Shown: piece after piece, positions 25,401-37,800 of the stretch | How the letters are laid out: every line of letters starts with the position of its first letter | Numbering within the stretch: the first letter of the stretch is position 1 | Origin: Branchiostoma floridae | Lineage: Eukaryota; Chordata; Leptocardii; Amphioxiformes; Branchiostomatidae | Direction of reading: 5' to 3' | DNA: 64,000 bases | NCBI RefSeq assembly: GCF_000003815.2 | Contig: NC_049984.1 | Span: forward strand, 735,004-799,003 | Notes under the pieces: model-generated | Told to the model about the DNA's origin: nothing | The model's input: only the letters and a program-made list of their open reading frames with translations | The model's database searches: none | Translations under genes and position numbers: made by a program

Positions 25401-26656
25401 GCCTCGTCTGAGTCCTTCTCGTTACCCGCTCTCAGGGCGAGCTGAGGAACAACAAACAAATAAATAAATAAATAAACAGAACAGAGAGCAGCAGCCGACC
25501 GTGTCTGCCGCTTCGTCTGAGTCCTTCTCGTTACCCGCTCTCAGGGCAAGCTGGGAAAAAACAAACAAATAAATAAATAAACAAAACAGAGAGCAGCAGC
25601 CGACCGTGTCTGCCGCTTCGTCTGAGTCCTTCTCGTTACCCGCTCTCAGGGCAAGCTGGGAAAAAACAAACAAATAAATAAATAAACAAAACAGAGAGCA
25701 GCAGCCGACCGTGTCTGCCGATTCGTCTGAGTCCTTCTCGTTACCCGCTCTCAGGGCAAGCTGGGAAAAAACAAACAAATAAATAAATAAACAAAACAGA
25801 GAGCAGCAGCCGACCGTGTCTGCCGCTTCGTCTGAGTCCTTCTCGTTACCCGCTCTCAGGGCAAGCTGGGGAGCAACACAACAAACAGAACAGGAAGCAG
25901 CAGCCAAATGTGTCGGCTGCTTTGTCAGAGCCCTTCTTGTTACAGCTTGAAGGGCCATCTGGGGAACAAGACTGGGGGGGGTCACAGATCGTCGATGAAG
26001 TACAGTTAATCACTCCAGGTTTTAGAGGCAGGTGAAGGTTCATGGGTCAGAGGGCGTACCTTGTCGATGAAGTACAGTTAATCACTCCAGGTTTTAGAGG
26101 CATGTGGAGGTTCATAGGTCGAAGGGCATACCTTGTCGATGAAGTACAGTCAATCACTTCAGGTTTTAGAAGGTCAAGGTTCATGGGTCGGAGGGTATAC
26201 CTTGTCGATGAAGTAGAGCGCCACGGCTCGCTGCCGTATCCTCATCTCCTTGGACTTCCACTCCTCGCGGTACTGCGCCCGGATCCGGTCCACGCACTTG
26301 TGCAGCTTCCGCGCTGTCTCGTACTTCATCCAGTCCTTCTCACCCTGGAGGTCAAGGGGCACAGGGGTCAGGGGAGGTCACAGGGTCAGAGGAGATCAAG
26401 GAAGCAGGGGTCAGAGGTCAAGGCACTATTTCTTAGGTTTACCCTAAGGTATTAGGATTTACACAAATTTGATATAAGATTTCTGTGATAATTTCAAAGA
26501 TCATATTACTCGCCTAATATCTGTCAACAACTGGACTAAAGGTTGGTTGGACGATTCTTACTGGATTACAGTGACTAGGTCAGAGGTCAGGAGCTAGCGT
26601 TACCTCGAGTCTGGGGACTGCATTGAGCATGTATCTGATGGGGAACCAACCAGTGT

Positions 26657-26693
<37 letters not shown>

Positions 26694-29600
26694 TATGTGT
26701 AAGGTGTGTGTGTGTATGTGTGTGTGAGGGGTGTGTGTGTGTGTGTATGTGAGGTGTGTGTGCATGTATGTGAGGTGTGAGTGTGTGTGTATGTGAGGCG
26801 TGAGTGTGTGTATGATTAGAAACTGTCAGACAGTGTTACCTTGAGTCTGAGTGTGGCGTTGAGCATGAAGTACTTGATGGAACTGTGTGTTTGTGTGTGA
26901 GATGTGTGTGCCAGTGTGTGTGTGCATGCGTCCGTGCGTGTGTTCGTGTGTGTGTGTGAGGTGCATGTTGAGTAGGTTTACCTTGAGTCTGGAGTGTGTG
27001 TGTATGTTGTGACGAGTGTGTGTGTGTGTTCGTGTGTGTGTGTAAGGTGTATGCTGAGTAGCTTTACCTTGAATCTGGAGGTGGCGTTGAGCATGACGTA
27101 CTTGATGGAAGTATGTGTTTGTGTGTGAGATGTGTGTGCCAGTGTATGCGTGTGTGTGCGTCTGTGTTTGTGTGTGTGTGTAAGGTGTATGTTGAGTAGC
27201 TTTACCTTGAGTCTGGAGGTGGCGTTGAGCATGACGTACTTGATGGAGCCCTGGATGTGTGTGTGTGCGTGCGCATTTGTGTGTGTGCATGCGTCCGTTC
27301 GTGTGTGTGTATATGTGTAAGGTGTATGGTGTTACCTTGAGTCTGGAGGTGGCGTTGAGCATGACGTACTTGATGGAACTGTGTGTTTGTGTGAGAGTGT
27401 GTGTGTGGGCATGTTGTGACGAGTGTGTGTGTGAGTGTGTGTGAGTGTGTGTGTGTGTGCGGTGATAGCTTTACCTTGAGTCTGGATGTTGCGTTGAGCA
27501 TGACGTACTTGATGGAGCCCTGGATGTTCTCCGACCAGCTGGCCAGCCACGTTACGGAGTTGTCGTGTCGAACCTCCTTCCACTTGTGGCCGGGGGGTGC
27601 CTTGGGGTACACTGAGTCCCTGCAGGGGGTACAGGTAACCATGCAGGGGTTACAGGTAACTATGGTAACAGGGGCACTTTGGGGTACGGGTTAACCTTTA
27701 GAACAAATTTAGGCTTATTCTTCTGATTCAGTTTTTTTCTTCTTTCTTTTACCTCTGAAGGACAGACATATTTTTGGTGTATGTAAGCTTTCTCTAATGT
27801 AATGGGATAAAAGCAATTCGCACTGGTGCAAGTTTGGTCTAAGAGTACTTGCACCACACCCATTTGACATGCACAAACTTGCATATACATGTGGTATTTC
27901 AAGCCCTGTATACAACAACCCCTTACTTGCTACAGTTGATGATGACGTCCTCCGGTCGGACCTGTAACCATGGTAACCCTACTTACTTGCTGCAGTTGAT
28001 GATATCCTCCGGTCGGACCTGTAACCATGGTAACCCTACTTACTTGCTGCAGTTGATGATGACGTCCTCCGGTCGGACCTGTAACCATGGTAACCCTTCT
28101 TGCTACAGTTGATGATGACGTCCTCCGGCCGGACCTGTAACCATGGCAACCCTACTTACTTGCTGCAGTTGATGATATCCTCCGGTCGGACCTGTAACCA
28201 TGGTAACCCTACTTACTTGCTACAGTTGATGATGACATCCTCCGGCCGGACCTGTAACCATGGTAACCCTACTTACTTGCTACAGTTGATGATGACGTCC
28301 TCCGGCCGGACCCGTTTCTTGTGCATGCCCATCTTGGGGTGGTCTCCCCTGTAACCATGGTAACCCTACTTACTTGCTACAGTTGATGATGACATCCTCC
28401 GGCCGGACCCGTTTCTTGTGCATGCCCATCTTGGGGTGGTCTCCCCTGTAACCATGGTAACCCTACTTACTTGCTACAGTTGATGATGACGTCCTCCGGC
28501 CGGACCCGTTTCTTGTGCATGCCCATCTTGGGGTGGTCTCCCCTGTAACCATGGTAACCCTACTTACTTGCTACAGTTGATGATGACGTCCTCCGGCCGG
28601 ACCCGTTTCTTGTGCATGCCCATCTTGGGGTGGTCTCCCCTGTAACCATGGTAACCCTACTTACTTGCTACAGTTGATGATGACATCCTCCGGCCGGACC
28701 CGTTTCTTGTGCATGCCCATCTTGGGGTGGTCTCCCCTGTAACCATGGTAACCCTACTTACTTGCTACAGTTGATGATGACGTCCTCCGGCCGGACCCGT
28801 TTCTTGTGCATGCCCATCTTGGGGTGGTCTCCCCTGTAACCATGGTAACCCTACTTACTTGCTACAGTTGATGATGACGTCCTCCGGCCGGACCCGTTTC
28901 TTGTGCATGCCCATCTTGGGGTGGTCTCCCCTGTAACCATGGTAACCCTACTTACTTGCTACCGTTGATGATGACGTCCTCCGGCCGGACCCGTTTCTTG
29001 TGCATGCCCATCTTGGGGTGGTCTCCCCTGTAACCATGGTAACCCTACTTACTTGCTACAGTTGATGATGACGTCCTCCGGCCGGACCCGTTTCTTGTGC
29101 ATGCCCATCTTGGGGTGGTCTCCCCTGTAACCATGGTAACCCTACTTACTTGCTACAGTTGATGATGACATCCTCCGGCCGGACCCGTTTCTTGTGCATG
29201 CCCATCTTGGGGTGGTCTCCCCTGTAACCATGGTAACCCTACTTACTTGCTACAGTTGATGATGACGTCCTCCGGCCGGACCCGTTTCTTGTGCATGCCC
29301 ATCTTGGGGTGGTCTCCCCTGTAACCATGGTAACCCTACTTACTTGCTACAGTTGATGATGACGTCCTCCGGCCGGACCCGTTTCTTGTGCATGCCCATC
29401 TTGGGGTGGTCTCCCCTGTAACCATGGTAACCCTACTTACTTGCTACAGTTGATGATGACGTCCTCCGGCCGGACCCGTTTCTTGTGCATGCCCATCTTG
29501 GGGTGGTCTCCCCTGTAACCATGGTAACCCTACTTACTTGCTACAGTTGATGATGACGTCCTCCGGCCGGACCCGTTTCTTGTGCATGCCCATCTTGGGG

Positions 29601-31738
29601 TGGTCTCCCCTGTAACCATGGCAACCCTACTTACTTGCTACAGTTGATGATAACGTCCTCCGGCCGGACCCGTTTCTTGTGCATGCCCATCTTGGGGTGG
29701 TCTCCCCTGTAACCATGGCAACCCTACTTACTTGCTACAGTTGATGATAACGTCCTCCGGCCGGACCCGTTTCTTGTGCATGCCCATCTTGGGGTGGTCC
29801 CCGCGGCCGCGGAACAGGCCCGGAGGCTCGATCTTGAAGTTTCCGATGCGCTGCTTGTGGCCGTCGATGTTGCAGAAGCCGTACTCCTCCACCGTCGCCT
29901 CGTTCTGCTTCTTTATCTCCTGCAGGTCGGCAGGGAAACGGGGTTACGAAAGGTCAACGGGAGGGAAAAACATCAACAACAAACTGTCTGAGCAGGACTG
30001 ATGCCATGGTAACTGATTCCATGCCAACTAACTCTACAGCAACAAATGCCATGGTAATGGATTCCATGGCAATTTCATAGAAACAATTGCCTTAGCAACA
30101 GATTCCATGGCAACAAACTCCACAGCAACAAATTCTACAGCAACAGATTCCATGGCAACAGATTCCATGGCAACAAAGTACACAGCAACAAATTTCATGG
30201 TAACAATTGCCATGGCAACAGATTCCATGACCAAAAAAAACCCACAGCAACACATGCCATGGCAACAGCTGATTCAGGGATCTCTACACAAGAGAGGATC
30301 AGAGATCAGATCAGAACAGAACCACACGCTGAGACAGGATTACCAGGAGCCTGGCCCGCTCTCGAGCAGCGCGGCCACCTCGAGCTCGCTTCTGCAAAAG
30401 GAGGGGTCACAGGTCACACGTGTCTCCAGGGCTGTTTTTGTGTCTGTGTTATCACAAAGTTGGGCAGGGCTACTGAATTGGTCTACTGCAGAATCCATTC
30501 AGTGCCTAAGGTACAAACTGTGCTCTTTTTCCCCCGTTGCATACATGTGTACAAAAGTATAATATGTACCGCTCCCCCTTCACCCCACAAGCCTTCAGAT
30601 AAATGTACACCCCCTCCCCACAGATAAATACACACCCCCTCTCCCTGCCTCTCCCCACAGATAAATGCACACTCCCTGCCCCTCCCCACAGATAAATGCA
30701 CACTCCCTGCCCCTCTCCACAGATTAATGCACACTCCCTCACTCCCCCTGCCCCTCCCCACAGATAAATGCACACTCCCACCTGTTTCTGCTCCTTAGTC
30801 ATGGCCTTCCTCTCCTCAGATTTCTGCTTGTAGTAGACGTCCATCTGCCGGAAGTCGCACTTGTCCAGGTTTGTGATGACCTTGCGTTCCTCAGGGGTCA
30901 TGACCTTGCGCCAGTCGTGGAAGAAGTTTTTTCGGAAGGCGTCCTTGGTGACGTAGTCGTGGTCCAGCATGCGGCCGAAGAACCCGGCAACCTCCTCCGT
31001 CTCCTCGCTCAGCTTCATGGGCTTCCCTGGGGAGGGGGAGGGTGGTTAGGGTGGGGCTTCCATGTGCCTGTGTGTGTCTCTGTCTGTGTGTGTACATGTG
31101 TCTGTGTGTGTACATGTGTCTCCGTCTCCTCACTCAGCTTCCTGGGCTTGCCTGGGGAGGGGGGCGGGGAGGTTAGGGAGGGGCCATGTGTCTCTGTGTC
31201 TGTGTGTGTACATGTGCCTGTCTCTCCGTGTGTGTACATGTGTCTCCGTCTCCTCACTCAGCTTCCTGGGCTTGCCTGGGGAGGGGGGCGGGGAGGTTAG
31301 GGAGGGGCCATGCGTCTGTGTGTCTGTGTGTACATGTGCCTGTCTCTCCGTGTGTGTACATGTGTCTCCGTCTCCTCACTCAGCTTCATGGGCTTGCCTG
31401 GGGAGGGGGGCGGGGAGGGTCAGGGTGAGGCTTCCAAGTGCCTTTGTGTCTCCGTCTCCTCACTCAGCTTCATGGGCTTGCCTGGGGAGGGGGGCGGGGA
31501 GTAAGGGTGAGGCTTCCATGTGTCTGTCTGTCTGTGTGTTTCCTGTGTGTGTGTGTGTATGTATGTGTGTGTGTATGTGTGCGCGTGCGTGCATGCGTGA
31601 GGGGAGAGTTAGGGTGTGGCTTCCATGTGTCTGTGTGTGTCTTTGTATGTGTGTGTGTGTGTGTGCGCACGTGTGTGTGTGTGTGTGTGCGCACGTGTGT
31701 GTGTGCACGTGTGTGTGTGTGCGCACGTGTGTGTGTGT

Positions 31739-31769
<31 letters not shown>

Positions 31770-31802
31770 CGCACGCGTGCGTGCGCGTGTGTGTGTGTGT
31801 GC

Positions 31803-31839
<37 letters not shown>

Positions 31840-34800
31840 AGGGGAAGGTCAGGGTGTGGCTTGCATGTGTCTGTCTGTGTGTTTCCTGCATGTGTCTGTG
31901 TGTGAGGGGAGGAGAAGGTAAGGGTGAGGCTTCCATGTGCCTTGTACAGGTACTCCATGCTGTCAGGAAGGAGTTCTTGTGTGTGTGTGTGTGTGTGTGT
32001 GTATGTACGTGCGTGTGTGAGTGTGCTTGATAAGACTCACCATCATACCGGAACTGCACGCTGTCGGGCAGCGGTTCTTGTGTGTGTGCCTGCCTGCATG
32101 CATGCATGAGTATGCGTGTATGTGTGTGTGCCTGTGTGTGTATGTATGTACATGTGTGCGTGCGTGTGCATGTGCGGTAAGACTCACCATCATACAGGAA
32201 CTCCACGCTGTCGGGCAGCGGCTCATAGGCGGGGGCGAAAACGGGCCCTTTGTGCTCCAGAAACTTCCACTTCACTCCCTCCTCACGGGGACCCTCTTCC
32301 CACCTGCACAGGTCACATGACTCATGAGAACCAATCACAGGTAAGGGCACATGACTCATAAGAACCCAGACAAGGTCACATGACTCATAAGAACCAATCA
32401 CAGGTAAGGGCACATGACTCGTGAGAACCAATCACAGGTAAGGGCACATGACTCGTAAGAACCAATCACAGGCAAGGTCACATGACTCATAAGAACCAAT
32501 CACAGGCAAGGTCACATGACTCGTAAGAACCAATCACAGGCAAGGTCACATGACTCGTAAGAACCAATCTAAATTAAGCTGGTCACATGACTTAAAGGAA
32601 GCAATTGGAGGTACACGTCACATGACATGTAAGAACCAATCACAAGACTCACAAGATCACAATCATAAGATCACAAGACTCAGAAGAACCAATCTAAGAA
32701 AGTAATCCAGGTAAATGTCTATTTGCAACATCTTCAGGAAATCAGTTGTACAAAGCTTAAGTTTGACAGAAGAACTCACCATTTCCAGACTTCTGGCTCC
32801 TCCTTCTTGGCTTTCTTCTTGCCCTGAGGAACAGAAGGAGACTTTAAGACCAAGACATCAACAACAGACCAGGACTGTCTTTTGTTTTGGGGCAGAAAAA
32901 ATTCACCCTTTTCGTCCCAAAAACTGAACTGATTGAGCAACAAAGATGAACATCTTGGGCCCAAAAACGATGAGTTGAAAAATGTAAAGCTGGACACAGC
33001 CCTGGCTGACCTGGGCACCTGTAATGATGTATCCAGGGGTTTTGGTCATGTCTATCATGGAAAAAAGAACACAGGGCTTCGGTAACGAGAAACTTTTCTT
33101 ACCTTCTCAGGTGTTGCCTTCTCCTCCTTCCCTTTCTTCTTCTTGGGTTTGGGCTTCGCCTGGCAGAGAAAATGGAGAAGATTTAAAACCAGTTTCATCT
33201 CACTTTGGGCACAGAAACTCAGTTCACATGTTATATACATTAGGCAGGGTTATCCACAAGCAATATAACCAACTTACACTGACAAATCATGTATCAAAGT
33301 AGGATAACATGCAGAACATCTATTTGCTTCATACAGGAGCAGGTTGAGACAGAGTCAGCCCAACACATGAAGGTAGTAAAAAAAGACAGAGGAGCTGAAG
33401 ACAAACCTTCCTGTACATGTCATACTTCAGGAACTGGAACCCCCCTAACTACATTGAGGGGATATACAACAACACACACACACAGGACAGGGATGTACAC
33501 AAACAACACACACACAGGACAGCAAGGTAGGAAAAACAACAGAAATGAGCAGGTAAAAAGAACCATCCTGATCAAGATCAGTTCTGAGAGGGAAACAGAA
33601 TACATTCATGCAGAGATGAAAATGAAACAAATCAGCAGAAAGATTTTCCTACCAGGAAAGGAAAGCAGAAGGGAGAAGAAAGTCAGATTTTAACCATGAG
33701 AAGACTTACTATTGGCTTGTCATCATCATCATCACTCTCTGCTTTCCGTTTCCTAGCAACCGCCTCTGCTGAAGGCTTCTCCTTCTTGATCTTCTTCTTC
33801 TCAGCCCTGGACAACAAGAATGGACATGTTACATGGACATGTTACACGTTACATGGACATGGACATGTTACATGGACATGTTACACGTTATATGGACATG
33901 TTACACGTTACATGGACATGGACATGTTATGCGCTACATGGACGCGTTACTTGGACTTCAGCCCTGGACAACAATAACAGACATGTTACATGGCCTAACA
34001 GGACTTGTTACTCAGTATCACTGCTTTCAATCCCTGATACAGTACCAGTCCTACTCCTGCTAGCCAGGACTGTGAGAGGAAGACTACTGGACACATGAGG
34101 GTTCTGGGCACCAAATCACGGTTTACTCTGCCACACCAGCCTGAGGGTGCCATGCTGTTAGTTTTATCTCGTACGCAGGGCTCTAGACAGCGTCCGTTTT
34201 TCCGTCAATTGACGGAAATTTGATGCGTCTGACGGAAAAATTTTAAAACCAATCCGTCAACCTTGAAGGACAAAAATCCTTGGTGGAAGCCACGGGCGGC
34301 TTGGGGACGCTGTCCACGGCCGTAAAAGCCACACACTGTTTGTTTTGCTATTGTTATGATTGTTGACAATGTGTGTCGGCGCTCTTTTGAATACGATAAT
34401 CTCATTAAAACCGGTTTTTCAAGGTCTCAATGGCAACATTTACTACTTTGTAGTGTCATAGGGAAAATCAATTTTCGCGGTTTTCAAGACGATTGGAATT
34501 GGCTGACGGAAAAAAAATTCCAGCTGGCTAAAGCCCTGCTCGTACGTGTCCCTACCTGGCAGCCAGGGGTTCGTCATCAGAGTCGCTCTCGTGTGCTCGC
34601 TTCTCGCCCTGTGCTCGCATCGCCTGGGAACAAACAGGTCAGGGGTTACTTCAACAGGTCAGGGGTCAACTTCAACAACTGATCATGGGGTTCTAAATAC
34701 CGACTTCCTTAGATTTGTCGCATTATTAGTTGGAAAATCTATTTCTACTACAAGCCCAACATTCCAGCCAACTACCCTATCTTCCTTTCAAACTTTTCTG

Positions 34801-37800
34801 GTAGCATAAACCGCAAGGATACCCGGACTCATCCGAGGGCCCCAAACCCCCATGCAGACCCCAGACCTACCAGGGGAACGTCATCATCGCTGTCTTGGGG
34901 CTCCTTCTTCACTGCAGGCTGAGACCTGCACAAACAGGAAACAATCGTCATGACAACACGTTAGGAACAACAAACATTGGCAGGCAGGGTTCGAAATACT
35001 TTTTTTTGCTTCAGGCAAAATTGCAAGTTGGCAAAAACTTAACGTGCAATTTGAAAAATTTACATGCAAAATACAACAACTCTATACTGCAATGTTCTAG
35101 CCAGCATCCATCATTCCGTCTGTTGGTGGAATTTTGCTGCTCAGGATGGATAAGAATTTTGCCCATTGCATTACTTTTGACGGACTGAAATCGGCTCAGA
35201 AAAATATAGACAGAACTTCAAATTTTGGAAAGATATCCACATAATCAGCATGTAAGTTTGCAGCAAAGCCAAACTCGATTATCTATAACACCTACCAGGG
35301 CTCGAAATACCACATGCATATGCAAGTTTGTGCATGTAAAATTGGTGTGGTGCAAGTAAGTTTGGACCAAACTTGCACCAGTGCAAGTTACTTTTATCCA
35401 CTAATACCTGACTTTAGAAAAAGCTTACACACACCAAGAATATTGTCTGCCATTGAAAGGTAAAAGAAAACAACACTGAATAAAAAAATAGCCTAAATTT
35501 GTTATTTCTAAACTTGGTTAGACATCCAGGTAAACAAAATTTGAAGACAATTCCATCTCTATAATGCTAAAAATTCCTATGGTGTTGTCTTACCTTGATT
35601 TGCATATGAGTAAATACATTTTGCATACAATTTAGTGACTTTGATATGATCAACTGGATTTTCCAGTTATATGTGTTTGTATTGAGTTGTTCTAGCGATG
35701 GTTAAGAATAGTGATGGAAGTCACTCGAAGAGTCCAGAAGAAATCTATTGATCTTATCAAGTTGTAGACATTGAATTGTCTTAAATTAAGCCTAAATTCA
35801 CATTTGTTGTACAATTTGAAATCCAAAATAAAATACGCTTTGGAAAACAAATATCCAAACATGTGGTCTTTATGTATCCCCATATATTTGCAAATTTTCA
35901 GAAGAAGAATAAAGGGTTAACAGTTCACTATTTTGGGTTGTGCAAGTAAGTTTCTTTTGGTGCAAGTTACCTTTGGCTTAACTTGCACTGGTGCAAGTTG
36001 ACTGAAAAGTGTATTTCGAGCCCTGCCTACTGATGACCGGTGACGATCCCCGCCAGACAAAGTATTTTTACTATAGGCCAGGTATTTTCAACATGCAATA
36101 TTGCAAGTTAACTATGTGTATTTCAAACCCTGGCAGGTTAGCTGCAGGTACAGAAAATTGCTGGGTGGCCAAAAACTTTGCTACATCCAGGACCTACGAG
36201 TATGGCCACGTGCAAGTGGTAAACATGACAGTAACTGACTCTCCTGGGCAACAAGCAGATCCTGAAGGAAAACCTTTCTTGAAGGAAAACCTTACACCCA
36301 CGGCTTACCCATCTTTCTCCTTCTTGATGACCAGTTTGGTGGGAGAGGATCCTTTCTCAGACACGCCCGGCTCCGTCTTGACCTTAACCTCCCCAGAAGA
36401 CTTGGGTTTACTTGAAGACGAGCCGCCTTCCTTCCTGACCTTGTCGGGGCGGTGCTTGTCGGAGGAGTGCTTGGCGGACCCGTCCTTGTGTCGTTCCTTG
36501 TGCTTGTCTCCGCTGGACTTGTGTTTCCCCTCCGAGCCGTGTTTGTGTTTGTCTGCGCTGTGGTGGCCGTCCTTCGGCTTGGAGGAGTGGTCCTTGGAAG
36601 GTTTGTTTGGGTCTTTCGGCTTGGAGCTGTGCTCCTTGTGTTTGCTGCTGCTGTGTTTCTCCCCGCTCGACCTGTTGGGGTCCTTAATCTTCTCCGCACT
36701 GCTGCTGTGTTCGCGAGGCTTGTCGCCGCCGTGCTTGTCGTGCTTGTGCCGGTTGGGATCCTTGTGTTTGTCACCGGAGGACGACTTGTGGTGGTGCTTG
36801 TGGCCGGAGTGTTTGTGTGAAACGTTGTTCGGAGTCCCGTTCAGATGGTTTTCCACAGGTTTTTTGCTCTTCCCTGGACAAAAAGGAGAAGCAACACGAA
36901 CATTTATAAGTCAGGGTGCTTCCAAAATCTATCCAAATGTTCTGTGCATATTTAGGGACAAATGTACAGATCTACAACGCCACCTACGAACTTGAGATAA
37001 AATGCAGTCCTTTTTCTCTGTCCTAGGATAGAAGCTTGCTTGTTTAGACAGACTTTAGTCTGAACTTCATGACAGAGATGTTTTTTTGTAAGCTTAGCCT
37101 TAGAATAACAGATTTTAGAACAGAAATGGGTTCACAGACAAAAAGTGGGAGAACAGGAAAATTTACAGCTAGAGACAACCCTGATCAAACTGCAGAGTGA
37201 GACTTCTATCGGAGTTGACTGGACCACCCGCTATTTGAGTGTTACCCCTGCATGCTACATAGTTTCTATGTACCTCACACGTATTATGATGTAAATTGAA
37301 GAAAACTATCTTCATAATGGGATGGGAATTTTGCACAAAGTCTTAGCTTGAAACTTTGTGTGAAAACGTGTGAATTCACCATTGTTGGTAGGGTGTTGGA
37401 AATAACCGTTTAAGCTGCTATAGATGATTACAACAATTCTTCCCTTGTCAGAGCATTCTAATGCGTTTCCATGGGCCAAGCAAATTCAACTTATTGGTTC
37501 TGAGATATGACTAATTCTTTTCTTTTTTGATATGGGAAAAAATCTGGTAAAATACCCCCACATATCATAAGGTTAACAATCTACTAAAATCTTAAACCTT
37601 CAACTTGTAACCTTCATTTCATTCATATGACCTCATACATACAACCTTCATATGGACTGTTTTAGAGGCCTACAAAAATGACTATGTTACATTTCAGGTA
37701 AGACACAACTGTTGCCATGGTAACTATTGTTCAATAAATTGAGGAAAATTGGTCAAATCATTGGAAGGGAATAAGTTAACATCCCCACTCCCCAAGAAAC

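Noticed and set aside
27920..29735. CRISPR-like regular array
   Set aside because: The period is regular, but units are contiguous tandem copies with no unique spacers, carry TOP1 exon sequence, and sit in an animal gene.
31062..32431. Long Cys/Val- and Thr/His-rich reading frames on both strands
   Set aside because: They are translations of (TG)n/(CA)n tracts and exon-edge copies in TOP1 introns. No start context, domain or splice support.
36292..36995. Frames antisense or out of frame to TOP1 exon 3
   Set aside because: TOP1 exon 3 (36873-36309) explains the open sequence. The antisense 328-residue frame is a by-product of the Lys/His/Ser-rich coding composition.
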